Shown here piece after piece: positions 1-10,249 of a stretch of DNA of 64,000 bases (the stretch's first letter is position 1; each line of letters starts with the position of its first letter). Source of the DNA: Lineus longissimus (Eukaryota; Nemertea; Pilidiophora; Heteronemertea; Lineidae); NCBI RefSeq assembly GCF_910592395.1, contig NC_088310.1, positions 4,037,501-4,101,500 on the forward strand, given 5' to 3'. The notes under the pieces were generated by a model. The model was not told the origin of the DNA. It was given only the letters and a program-made list of their open reading frames with translations, and did not search any database. The position numbers were made by a program, and so were the translations under genes.

Positions 1-1850
1 GGGAAGTCCATACACGAATTGGAGAGGAACTTCCAAAAGGTTCGGGATTCTGGTATGTCTACTGTAGACTACCAGCAGGGTTGAAGATAAACTGGAAATT
101 GATTGTCTTTGACCGAAAGCAGGGACGGTTCCTACACTTCGAGGAACGTCCAAACAGGAAACTGGTCATTCCATCCCATCCAATAATGGTTGATGTGCTG
201 TGGGGTTATGGTCAAACACCTATTGAAGTCCATCCTGATGAAATCAAACTAGAATGCATCCCATTTTCATATGTGGTAGATGTCCCCGAGGACTACAGGA
301 ACAGGCGCATAGAACTGTTCGGAGATTCACTGAATATCCCAGCCATTGCTCTCAAGTACGAAAGTCTACGAGTAGCTCACGAGGATGAAGAGGTTCCAGC
401 TGCCCTTGCAAAGGAGGTGCTTTCAGACGATGTTCCCACAGAAGAATGCCCTGATGCTAACCAGACCTCGGACGAGCAAGTTCCAGTCAGACCTGTTACA
501 CTTGTTCATGAAGCGCCATTTGAGATCAAAGGTGCTCTTGTTCCCTATATGACTGATGTATTCTTCCGCACCCATCGTCTTGTTGATGCCGATTACGAAC
601 ATGTTGCAGTTATTGGTGAAGCTGAATTGCTTGGGGATCGGAAAGTCCACACAAGCATTGGAGAAGAACTCCCAAAGGGGTCCGGTTTCTGGTATGTCTA
701 CTGTAAACTGCCGGCTGGATCCAAGCTCAACTGGAAACTCATAGTATTCGACCCGGGACAGGGCCGCTTTCTTCATTTCGAGGATAGACCAAACAGAAAG
801 CTAACCGTTCCATGCCATCCTATCATGGTTGACGCATTGTGGAGTTACGGTCAGACACCAATAGAGGTTTATCCTGACGAGAAAGAACTAGAAAGCATTC
901 CATTTTCATACATTGTCGATGTTCCAGAGGCCTATAGGAACAGGCGTGCTGCGTCTTTCGCAGATGCCCTGGATAGCCCCGCCATAGCTCTGAAATTTGA
1001 GAGTCTTAGGGTTTCTCATGATGAGGAGGATATGCCTGAGAATTTAGCTGCCTTGGCTGAAGAAGTACTTGAAGGTGATGTGGGTGGAGAAGACGGTGCT
1101 GATTATTCTGAAATGTTGGGTGAGCCTGTACCAGACAGGCGGGTTTCTATAGCGCAAGATGTGCCATTTGAAATCCAAGGTGCCCTGGTACCTTACATGA
1201 CAGATGTATTTTTCCGGACGCATTACCTTGTCAACTCAGATGATGAACAGATTGCAGTAATAGGTGACTCCGAGTTTCTTGGTAACTGGAAGGTTCACAC
1301 AGGCATAGGCGAGGAACTTCCCAAAGGATCAGGCTTCTGGTACGTTTACTGCAAACTGCCAGCAGGGCTGGAGATCAACTGGAAACTGATTGTGTTTGAC
1401 CGACGCCAAAGGCTCTTCCTGAGATTTGAAGAGAGGCCAAATAGAAAGTTGACCATCCCTTCTAATCCACTCATGGTTGATGCTTTGTGGGCATACGGCC
1501 AAACACCAATAAATGTTCATCCAGATGAGAAAGAACTCGAGAGCATTCCATTTTCTTATTCGGTTAACGTTCCTGAGGCATACAGGAAGAGACGCCGTGA
1601 ACTGTACGCAGATGAAGAACCGAACACTGCAATAGCTTTGAAATATGAAAGTCTGAAACTAGATCATGGCGATGAAGAGATTCCTGGAAACCTTGAAGCC
1701 CTCGCCAAAGAAGTCCTATCAACAGAGGATAAAACCAGTCCTGCTGAAGTGGCTACACAGGAAATTAGCCCGCCAGTTATATTAACAGTACCAGAACGTC
1801 GTGTGTCACTGATAAACCAAGTACCATTCAGGTTGGGAGAAACTACAAAT
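1..1850 (+). other. Three tandem CBM20 domains (first one truncated by the window edge)
   Basis: Domain 1 covers about 3-222, domain 2 about 546-855 and domain 3 about 1194-1497. The repeat unit is longer than the domain: the linker motif VPF[ER][IL] recurs at 513, 1161 and 1821, giving units of 648 and 660 bp (216 and 220 residues). Each unit carries VFFRTH, KVHT.IGEELPKGSGFWYV, NWKLIVFD and a trailing P.E.ELE.IPFSY linker. The units are very alike, which points to recent in-frame tandem duplication within one exon. Confidence 0.8.
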
Positions 1851-4800
1851 CCGTGTGTTGATGAAGAAGCCCAAAAATATATGACCCTGGCAGATAACGG
1901 GTCTGAAAGATTTGCAGAGGTTCTGTCTCCTGAAGAGGTCGAACCCTGTCATCCTTCACCCCCACAAATGATTGTGGATCCTACGGCAAATATCATCATC
2001 ACCACACAGCAGAAACACGAAGAAGTGGCAGCAACAAGATTAGACACCGTTCCATTCGAACAAGGTATGGCTTTTGAAACATCTGGTGATGTCATTCAGA
2101 ATGCCTCGCAGACTCCCAATATTGGCGAACATGTTGAAATGGAATTACAGGCAGCTCTTTCTCATGAGATTACCACAGTCGAGAAGACTGCTGTTGACTA
2201 CACTAATACAGATCTTACACCACAGGATCCTATGAAAACTGTTTACATATCGCGCCAAGAGGACGTGGAACTTGAGGAGCCCATGACTGCAGCTGAGTTG
2301 AAGAAGGACCATACGGTGCCCACCCCGAAGGAGTATAGAGTCGTAGAGGCGCCTGCTCCAGGACACCAGGAACTCATAGAATCTTTTAATGATTCCTCTG
2401 GTAGTGGCCTTCAGGTCAATATCCAGCCAATTGATGTCTTTGAAGAGCAGAGAGAGTGCGTATCCCAAACGACAGAGAAGACTATTATTTCAGAAGGGTT
2501 GGGGCCAATTGAGCAGTTGACAGAAATGGTGACTGGGATTACACTGATTACGGAACTACAAAGTGCACAGACTTCGGAGGAGGTTGTTTCTATAGATCCA
2601 GAATCAACTGAAACGGCTGACGTCCTCATTATTGAGGAACCACGGAGAAAGATATCAAGTACGGAGCCACGGCAACTAGTTGCAGTAGATCTTCAGCAAG
2701 AGAGTTGCCAAGGAATTGAGGAAAGTATCGTCATGGAAAGTGCTGAGTCACAAGAAGCAGGCGTGCCTTTCTCTGTTCATCCCGACACAGAACACAGCGT
2801 AGCAATATCAGAAACTAGTTTAATGACAGAAGGGACAACCGAAAACATGGTATCTATTGCTGACATGCAAACTGAAGTCCCAGGGAGAACAATGGACTCG
2901 TATCATGGAGTAGCAATACAGGAATCAGCCTTACCTTCAGAAGGGGTACAGCCATACGATGTTGACAATGTCCAAAGTATTGGCGATGTTCCTCAAGTAA
3001 CACTTCAAACAACTGAAATCCAGATTGTTGTTGGCTCTGAGGAAGTTGGCCCAATGGAACCTGAACATGCTTTGAATGTTACGGAAGAAAAAGCTCTTGC
3101 AATTGAAAGAAAGGTCTCAATCACAGCTCCAAGGCCGACAATGGAGATCGACCCAGTCTCCCATGAAGTTACAGAAATGGAAATATCCAATATCGGAGTC
3201 TCGGAGATCCAAGACATTGGCTATAGTGTCGAAGGTACTACTGGTCATATTGTAGCTTTGTCTGAAAAATCCGAGGGAGCAGAAGAAACAGTTCCATTAG
3301 AAGTAGAGCTTACCCTGAATCTGGAAGGGGTCGAATTAGCCACACAAGTTGAAGAAAAGATATCTGTCACAGCTCAAAGGCCACTTGCAGAGATTGATCC
3401 TGTGTCCCATGATGTGACCGAGTTCGACACAGCCCATATGGAAACCCCTGAGGTCCAAGTTATTGCCTATGATACAGTCCCTATGGAAGGACAAGTTGTG
3501 GCTTTGACAGAAAAGGCTATTGGTGTCGAAGCGGCCGTCCCATACGATGCAGATCATGTTGAGAGGCTGGGCGATGTTCCTGAAGTTACACTACAAACAA
3601 CTGAAATTCAGGTTGTTGTCGGGAGCGAGGAAGTTGACCCAATGGACCCTGAACAGGCTTTGAATGTTCCTGAAGAAAAAGGTTTTGTTGTTGAGAGAAA
3701 GATTTCAGTCACATCCCCAAGGCCACTTACGGAGATTGACTTGTTAAGTCACGATGATCGGGGGACTGAAGCAGGACAGATTCCCGAGATTGAGTCAGAA
3801 ATCGCTGGGTACAGGATGGAAGTATTTGCAGAACATACGGCCGCTTTGCAGGAGGCGACCGTACCGACAGAAGGAATGTCCGAGGATACACAGCACGTCA
3901 GCGAATTGGAGATTCCGCCTACCATTTCGATACAGATGACTGAGCGCGAAGCAGCTGTCGTCATGGACTCGAGAGCAACGGAAGGGGTGTCAGAATTGAT
4001 GGAAGAAGCAACTATGGAGATCGCGAATGTAAATGAGGAACCTTGTACTGCTATTGAAGGTGCTGGTGGTCGGGACAGGCCCATAACAGAAATCATGGCA
4101 GTCGAATCAGACACACAGCGTGAAGTCACTTCGACTTTCACTGGTGAGCTTCATACCGAAGAGGTGGTCATCAACATTCAGTCTACAGGCGAAAATGTCG
4201 TAATTCTACAAGAAGAGATTAACATTCCAGAGGAAAGTTCTCTAGCAGCCGAACCAGTAGAAGTACACAAAAGTATAGGAGAAGTTATCATAGATCCTGA
4301 GAATACTGCACTTAATGTGAAGAACGTTACTGTTGTTGAGAAGGCACCATTCATACAGGTCGAACTCGCGGTAACTGCACCAGAGTCAACGATCGAAGTC
4401 ACTACACAACAGGAAAATACTGTGAAAAAGAGGCCCATAAGTCAAGCCGAGTTGCAGTTGGAAATCTCCGAGCAGAGTAGTACAGAGGACATCTGTGTTA
4501 CTCCGCTCGGGAGAGCAACCCAAGAAGAGATGGGTGAACAGCAGCAAACAATCACAACGGAAATCGCAATGCCAGTTGAGACGGTACATGAATCAAGTCA
4601 AATAAAGATGGAGCTGTCACAGGCGACGATGGAAGTTGAAGGTATAGAGGGACAGCTCACTGCAATAACGCAAAAGACCATCCCTGAGGAAGATGTTGCA
4701 GTAGACTCGCCGGACTTAGACTCTGTGGCTCTGATTTCTGATTATGCCACCATTGAAATGCAGCAAAGAGTGACCAAGGAAATAGCGGTTGTGGAGAAGA

Positions 4801-7800
4801 CGGTGTTTGCGGAGAATGCAGCAGGTCTACCAGATGATATGAAGGAAGGCAACATTAGTGAGCTGAATACGATTATCAGGACATACATGTCAGGATTAGA
4901 TGCAGACGATCGTTTAGGGGTTACTGGAGATCTGCCAGAGCTAGGGAACTGGAAGACCATCAAACACTTTGCCGTAGAGAACCCACCTGGATCTGGTCTT
5001 TGGTACATCCACTTGAGTCTTCCTCGAGGTGTGTCGTTCTGGTGGAAATTAGTCCAGGGCTCCCCTGATGGGTCAGAGATAAGGAAATGGGAGGACCGTG
5101 CAGATAGACAGTACATCGTCCCGAAAACTGGCGACAGCTTGATAGACGTGCTCTGGTCATCTGAGGAGAAAGTCATAGCTCTGTCAGATGTAACAACCGA
5201 GATGACAGAGATTCCATTTGATTACGGAGAAGTGAGAATCAACACGGACAATGGGATTGTAGGTGTGACAAAGGTTGATGGCTTGATGAATGGTGTCGAA
5301 TCAAAAGTGGATACTTCAGTTCCCAGTTTTGAGTACAGGCTTCCCGAACCCAATGAGGATGTCAATGTTAACGTAAGAGTCGATGTCAAACAACCGCTAC
5401 CTCGTGATTACTCATGGGAATATGGTAGTGAAGCAAGCATGCAAACGGCACACGAGTCTGTCGAAGATTTCGATGACGAACGTGGGGAAACCAAGAATAA
5501 ACTAGGAAATAACGAAACCACCTTAGATTTTGATAATGAGGTAACAGCTGAAGTCCGGGAAAGGGAATTGCTATGGGTGTTGAAGTCGCAATCGGAGATC
5601 CAGGTATGTATTGGACCAAGGAGAGGGCGAGATGGAGATGGCCAGGCGTCAGTTCAGTCGACTCAGAATGTCCAAACCAATGGGAGGACAACAAACGGTG
5701 TAGCTAGCGCAATTGAACGATTTACTGGCGTACAAGATTTAGAACCAGGAGAATTAGAGGATTTAGCGGCAGATAGAACTTCCACACGCACATGGTTCAG
5801 AACGCATCGCTTCGTTGGTGAGGGCCTCTGCGTCGGTGTAACGGGGAGTTTACAAGAACTCGGTGCATGGGATCCCTCAGCGGCTGTCTTGGGCGTGGAA
5901 CATCCAGTCGGGTCAGGATTTTGGTATATTGACTCTAGTATTCGAGTAGGTGAAGAATTCAAATGGAAATTAGCGTTAATCGACCGAAGGACCAAAGTTG
6001 TTAAAGAAGAAGAGGATCGAGACCGAAGGGAACATTGTATAACTTCGCGGCCAGTTCTGATCGATACAATCTGGAACGGCATAGACAGAGTGAATCTGGT
6101 CGAAGATGTTGCAGGCAAGTTGTTCCTAACGTTTCCACTGGATTTCCCCTAGCGCGTCGTGGCTTCCAATAACTGCAAATGGCTGTGATATAGACTCATA
6201 TTTTAACAGATGTACATAACACTACGCCCATGGTAGACCTAGCGGTGGAGGTAACAGGACGGTAGAGGAGAGCACATAGGAACGTTAGATTAAAAATAAA
6301 ACTGCACGAACCATAGAGAAACTAGTAACCCCGAACTAAATGTGGATTTATTTGTATACTCCAGATGAATCGGACCTCGAAAAAATTCCACCGCTTTCCG
6401 AAGACACGAACCTATACAAAAAAAAAATTAAACATATTCACGAACAGTTATCTAAATATCATCTATGTATAGACATTGAACGAGTTTCTGAAGGAACTGG
6501 GGACCAGGATATCAATGAGGAAGAGAAAGAAGGTCCCGAGCTGCCATATAGCGAGTTTAGTCGTGGTATCCATGTTTCATCATCCGAATGTGATTTCGAG
6601 ATAAGTCCAGCCGGTCAAGTTGGTTTGGTCAAGGATGCAGTGGTACCTCCCGAAGAGGATCGGCAAATGAATGAAATGAGTAGAAAAGCTGCCTCTCGTC
6701 TTAATGCCTCTGATACAGCTTTGGAATTGTCGGCCAGTGGCAGGCAACACAGCTTCCCTCCAACACACAAGCTCAACCCTCCATTTTGTAGTCAGCTAGT
6801 CCAAGTAACCCCACATTCCCCGTCTCTCATACTTTCTGTAACCTCTGAGAGGCTGCGAGATGAAACAGTCTGCAAGTCATTGGATGTTTGCTTCATAGAC
6901 TATGAGCAGTGTCCCGGGGCTATTTCGCCATCTAGCGTTACTCGCAACGATCTAGATGAGGAAAAAGACCTTCCTTATTATGATGGATCCTACTTGGAGT
7001 ACGATAGCGGGAAACCCTCGGAGAGTTACGATCTTGAGCACAGTGAAGCCTATGTCATGGACTACGAAAGCCAGAAACCCACGCCGTTTCGTAAATACGC
7101 CAGTGATGCTGATGTCCGAAGAGAGAACACTTGCAGCAGCTACTCACTGTCGTTACCTGATGCAGAGACACGCGAACACTCTAGCCTATCCTCACAATCA
7201 CTCATGGTCACCTTCGACGACAATGGACGATTACTGTCGTGTTCTGACATAAACTACTCAGAGGAAAGTGTGTGTTTTGTATCGTATGAAGTCCATAAAA
7301 TGAACGTTCTGAACAGGTTAGCCGACAACGACAAGGCTTCATCGTGTCCTTTGATCTATGAAATAGGTGATGAATTTGGCCTTGCAAAAACTGCAGTTAG
7401 GCGAAATGAAAGTCGCAATGAAGAAGAGTTGTCAGAACCTTGTCGGAATAGAGTAGGTGATCAACAAGCACCGAATGTTGAAGATGCACGAGTCTGCGTT
7501 GGCAAACGTGGTTGGAGCAGTTCGAGTGACGATGTCTTTTACGATAGGTATCCAGGAGAGTTTTCTCGCGAATATTCTAATTCGACGGCAACGTCTGTCA
7601 CAATTGAACCTGAAGCAGATATGACAAGAAATGAAGAAATCTGTTTTATTTCGTATAGTGATAGCGATAACCTGGAATCGGTGGGGAGCATATCGGGGGA
7701 GATAGGGAAGGAACGACACGAAAATGGCGCGGTTGTAGAGGTCCGCTTTCTGCATGAGACTCAAGACTTGGAACTAGATTCCACACTTGATGGGACGGGA

Positions 7801-8679
7801 ACTCTTGACCGCGGGTATTCAACAGCAAAGAAAACTATGGAGTATGGCCAAGGGGAGAGTGTATTCGTTATAACTTATGCTGACCAGAACAAAGAGAAGG
7901 ACACAGAAGTTGCCATAACAGGACCATCGAAGTCTGGCCAAGATAGGAAACGGGCTTATAACTTGGCAGATAGTAAAGATGGGGAAGAGATCTGCTTCAT
8001 CACTTATGAGAAAGATCTGAAGAACTCTGTCTCAAAGCTTCAAACAAATAAAGGCACTGTTAACAAAGAGGACGATGTGTGTTTCATAAATATTGAGGAA
8101 GACTTGAAATATTCTCGGTCAAAGCTTCAGACAAATGAAAGTAATGCAAATAAAGAGAAGGTGGATTGTATCATAAGCTATGCGGAACAGACAACAAAGT
8201 TTTCGGATGATAAAGAGCAATCGCACGATCCTGACTGCGAAAGAAAATCTAGCAAAGACTTGAAGAATGAAACAAATGAGGCATTGACATTGTTGTCGAC
8301 TGGATTTCTTGGTGATGATTACAACAGGAATACCAAGGGAGCAGGGGACACCAAGGTCTATTTCATTTCATATGATGACGAACAAAATGAACAAAAGTCA
8401 GATACTAGTATGGTATCCGGAGATGGGAATAGTGATAAATGAGGGAACTCTTTCAAACCGAAAAAAATTTCAGATTTTCAGGCACAGGATGAAGGTGACA
8501 GTGAGCTTTCCCAGTTGGTATTCACCGAGGTCAAGCTGGCCTCTGGTCTTCAAGGCATCGGCGAAGGAGCTAGGACGCAATTCGATTTCGCTTCTCATGA
8601 CAGTGAGAAGATTTCGTATAAATCAAAACTTGACATTTACACGGAAACTGAGACAGTTACACGCTACTTACAAATTTAA
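1..8679 (+). CDS. Giant multi-CBM20 (starch/glycogen-binding) protein, 5' partial, about 2785 aa visible
   Basis: The reading frame (codons from base 3) is open to the left edge, so the gene starts upstream. Predicted coding exons are <1-6114, 6365-8412 and 8482-8679, all phase-consistent, with a TAA stop at 8677-8679. In order it encodes a partial CBM20 domain, two more CBM20 domains, a spacer of about 1,000 acidic, Thr/Val/Glu-rich residues, two further CBM20 domains, and a C-terminal region of about 750 residues carrying a repeated CF[IV][ST]Y-like motif. CBM20 hallmarks are visible: V.G...LG.W, GSGFWY, WKL and R.N or R.D before the last strand. CBM20 domains bind starch or glycogen; in animals they occur in laforin, STBD1 and GPCPD1. 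No catalytic domain is visible, so a glycogen-binding scaffold is an inference. If the 6115-6364 GC-AG intron were not spliced, the protein would end at 6152 and a separate 700-residue frame would start at 6340. Confidence 0.72.
1850..4860 (+). other. Long acidic repetitive spacer of the CBM20 protein
   Basis: About 1,000 residues with no recognisable globular fold, rich in Glu, Thr, Val and Ser. It holds diverged internal repeats. The phrase GDVP[QE]VTLQTTEIQ occurs near 2983 and again near 3571 (about 588 bp, 196 residues apart), followed both times by VVVGSEEV, an E[RE]K[VI]S[VI]T block and PRP..EID..SH. A third half-copy of the last block lies near 3350-3420. The region is probably disordered and was expanded by duplication. 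Confidence 0.6.
4875..6114 (+). other. CBM20 domains 4 and 5
   Basis: Domain 4 lies at about 4875-5160 (GVTGDLPELGNWK, GSGLWYI, WWKLV, WEDRADR, IDVLW) and domain 5 at about 5778-6093 (FRTHRFVGEG, GVTGSLQELGAWD, GSGFWYI, FKWKLALID, IDTIWNG). They are closer to the textbook CBM20 pattern than domains 1-3, including the LG.W tryptophan in the binding site. Domains 1 and 2 replace part of this motif: domain 2 has LLGDRK where others have LGNWK, so its ligand contact may be altered. Confidence 0.75.
6115..6364. other. Predicted GC-AG intron in the CBM20 gene
   Basis: The donor is CAG|GCAAGT (6112-6120) and the acceptor is tatactccag|ATGAA (exon from 6365). Both ends are phase 1. Joining them gives VEDVADESDLEKIP, which restores the post-domain linker seen after domains 2-4 (PDEKELESIPFSY, EMTEIPF). 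Read through, the frame instead stops at 6152. An AATAAA at 6295-6300 inside it could support a short alternative transcript. Confidence 0.6.
6365..8412 (+). other. C-terminal repetitive region of the CBM20 protein
   Basis: This exon encodes 683 residues with no recognised domain. A short motif recurs at least eight times: VCFIDYE, VCFVSYE, ICFISYS, VFVITYA, ICFITYE, VCFINIE, DCIISYA and VYFISYD, near 6886, 7270, 7639, 7861, 7990, 8077, 8164 and 8353. It is always embedded in acidic/polar sequence. The copies near 7990-8164 also share SKLQTN spacers about 40 residues apart. An ATG at 6340 directly follows an in-frame TAA, so this region could alternatively be an independent ORF (6340-8442); the splice model explains it better. 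Confidence 0.6.
8413..8481. other. Predicted 69-bp intron with in-frame TGA
   Basis: GT at 8413-8414 and AG at 8480-8481 bound 69 bp (a multiple of 3) in phase 0. The only stop in the frame between 6340 and 8677 is the TGA at 8440-8442 inside it. The 65 codons after it (AQDEGDSELSQ... to TRYLQI) look coding and stay in the same frame. Confidence 0.5.
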
Positions 8680-10249
8680 AAACCTCGCAAAGCTACCGAG
8701 AAAATGGCTTCAAGTTCATCTCCATTTGAACACCTCCGTGTAATAGAAGGCATCTTGTTCGTAACGAAGCACAATTGTAACTACCTGAAGGTGTGTGGTA
8801 GGTTTGAAAATGATATTCTAACACGCCTCGATTATAGTGAAGCATTGATATATAGGCCTAAGCATGTCAGCGCCTCGTTTTCGAAATTAGCGTTGTGGAT
8901 TTTTGTACACAAATACCAGTGCACAAACATGCACCCATTAAATTGTAGATAATTAGTAGTAAAACAATCAGGCTGGCATAACAGTATTCGAAATTCGGAT
9001 AAAGCAATTAGTTCAGGTAAAAATCGTAATTTAAAGCTAAAATAAAATAGAATTAAACGATTGCCTCCGACGTACATGTTGATTTTGACGTCGTAAAGAT
9101 TGATGGCAAATATGTAGGTTGTACGCGTACTTTAAGTTTCCATTTAAGTTATAAACCAATAGTCATTTAAAAAATCGTGCATAGTGTTGGTGACGCCATC
9201 ACACATAAGTGCAAGTGACGTCACGCTAAACGCATTTTATTTGAGCGTTAGATTATTTTTTGTAAATGAGAGCTTAGGAAAGATGTTGTTTGTATCTTGT
9301 AGAAAAGCATGTTAAACACGAGAGACTTTGAAAGTTTATAAAAACTTCCATGAGTAAGATGTGGTACTGTTATAGCATCTGTGTACATGAGTGCGTACTG
9401 CCAGCTGTTTTCTACACTGTCGAGGCTATAGTTGTACTGGTCACACTGTACCTTAAATGTGTTATTCGTGTGCTAATCATTGTTATCCTTGTGAAATAAC
9501 CCAGAATTATTTGCTTTATACTTATCATTTGTGTACATACCGCATAATTTTGTTTATGATTTATGAAAATATGCAATTTTTATGCTGCTTCAATGGCATA
9601 GTAAAGATACTTGAAATAATATGTGCTTGGCGTATAATTCTTTACTGTACCACTGATCCGCATGCCGGCGTGACAGGTCAGTGGACAACGACGTCACCAC
9701 CAGAAATAAGGGATAAGATTACTTCCACTCCAGAATGTAATGATGGCTCGTTTCTCGTTGAGGAAAGACACAGATAAAAGCTACTCATAAACAGTTTATA
9801 TTTCGTAATCTTGCCAAAAACGTCAAAATTATAATGGCATTACTTCAAAAACCCAATTTATGTACTGCATTACATTACATTAATAACTTATAAGATTTTG
9901 GTATATATAATTTACACAATATTTCCCTCATTAAAAAATATATAATATACAAATGTACAACGTATGAACTATTTGCTATACATTCATCATACGATATATC
10001 TACACTACCAGTATACGGTATATACAATATTCACCACTACCAATGTTTAAACTATAAGACAAGCCTCTCGGTGACTGGTTTCACAATGGAAATGATCAGG
10101 CTTTGGTGAAGGTGTGGACATGGAACTTTGATAATACATACGTCACACGTTGTCAAATCATGATGACCTCAAAAATACAGTGGGCCACATCAAAACGAAT
10201 CCATCATTGACGGATATCTTGCTGTGAGTATAATTCCACGTTTACTATC
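8680..10249. other. Intergenic region between convergent genes; 3' UTRs and polyadenylation signals
   Basis: AT-rich DNA with no supported ORF. AATAAA at 9041-9046 fits the end of the CBM20 gene on the plus strand. TTTATT at 9236-9241 (AATAAA on the minus strand) fits the end of the F-BAR gene, so the two 3' UTRs would nearly meet or overlap. Nothing else is recognised. Confidence 0.45.

Noticed and set aside
5601-5664. CAG|GTATGT donor inside the CBM20 exon
   Set aside because: Splicing to the nearby CAG acceptors would remove only about 50-60 purine-rich bases in frame. The unspliced frame is open and needs no intron.
6340-8442. Independent 700-aa gene starting at the 6340 ATG
   Set aside because: The ATG has a poor context right after a stop, lies 187 bp from the previous stop, and a phase-matched GC-AG intron rebuilds a known linker. 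Kept only as an alternative.
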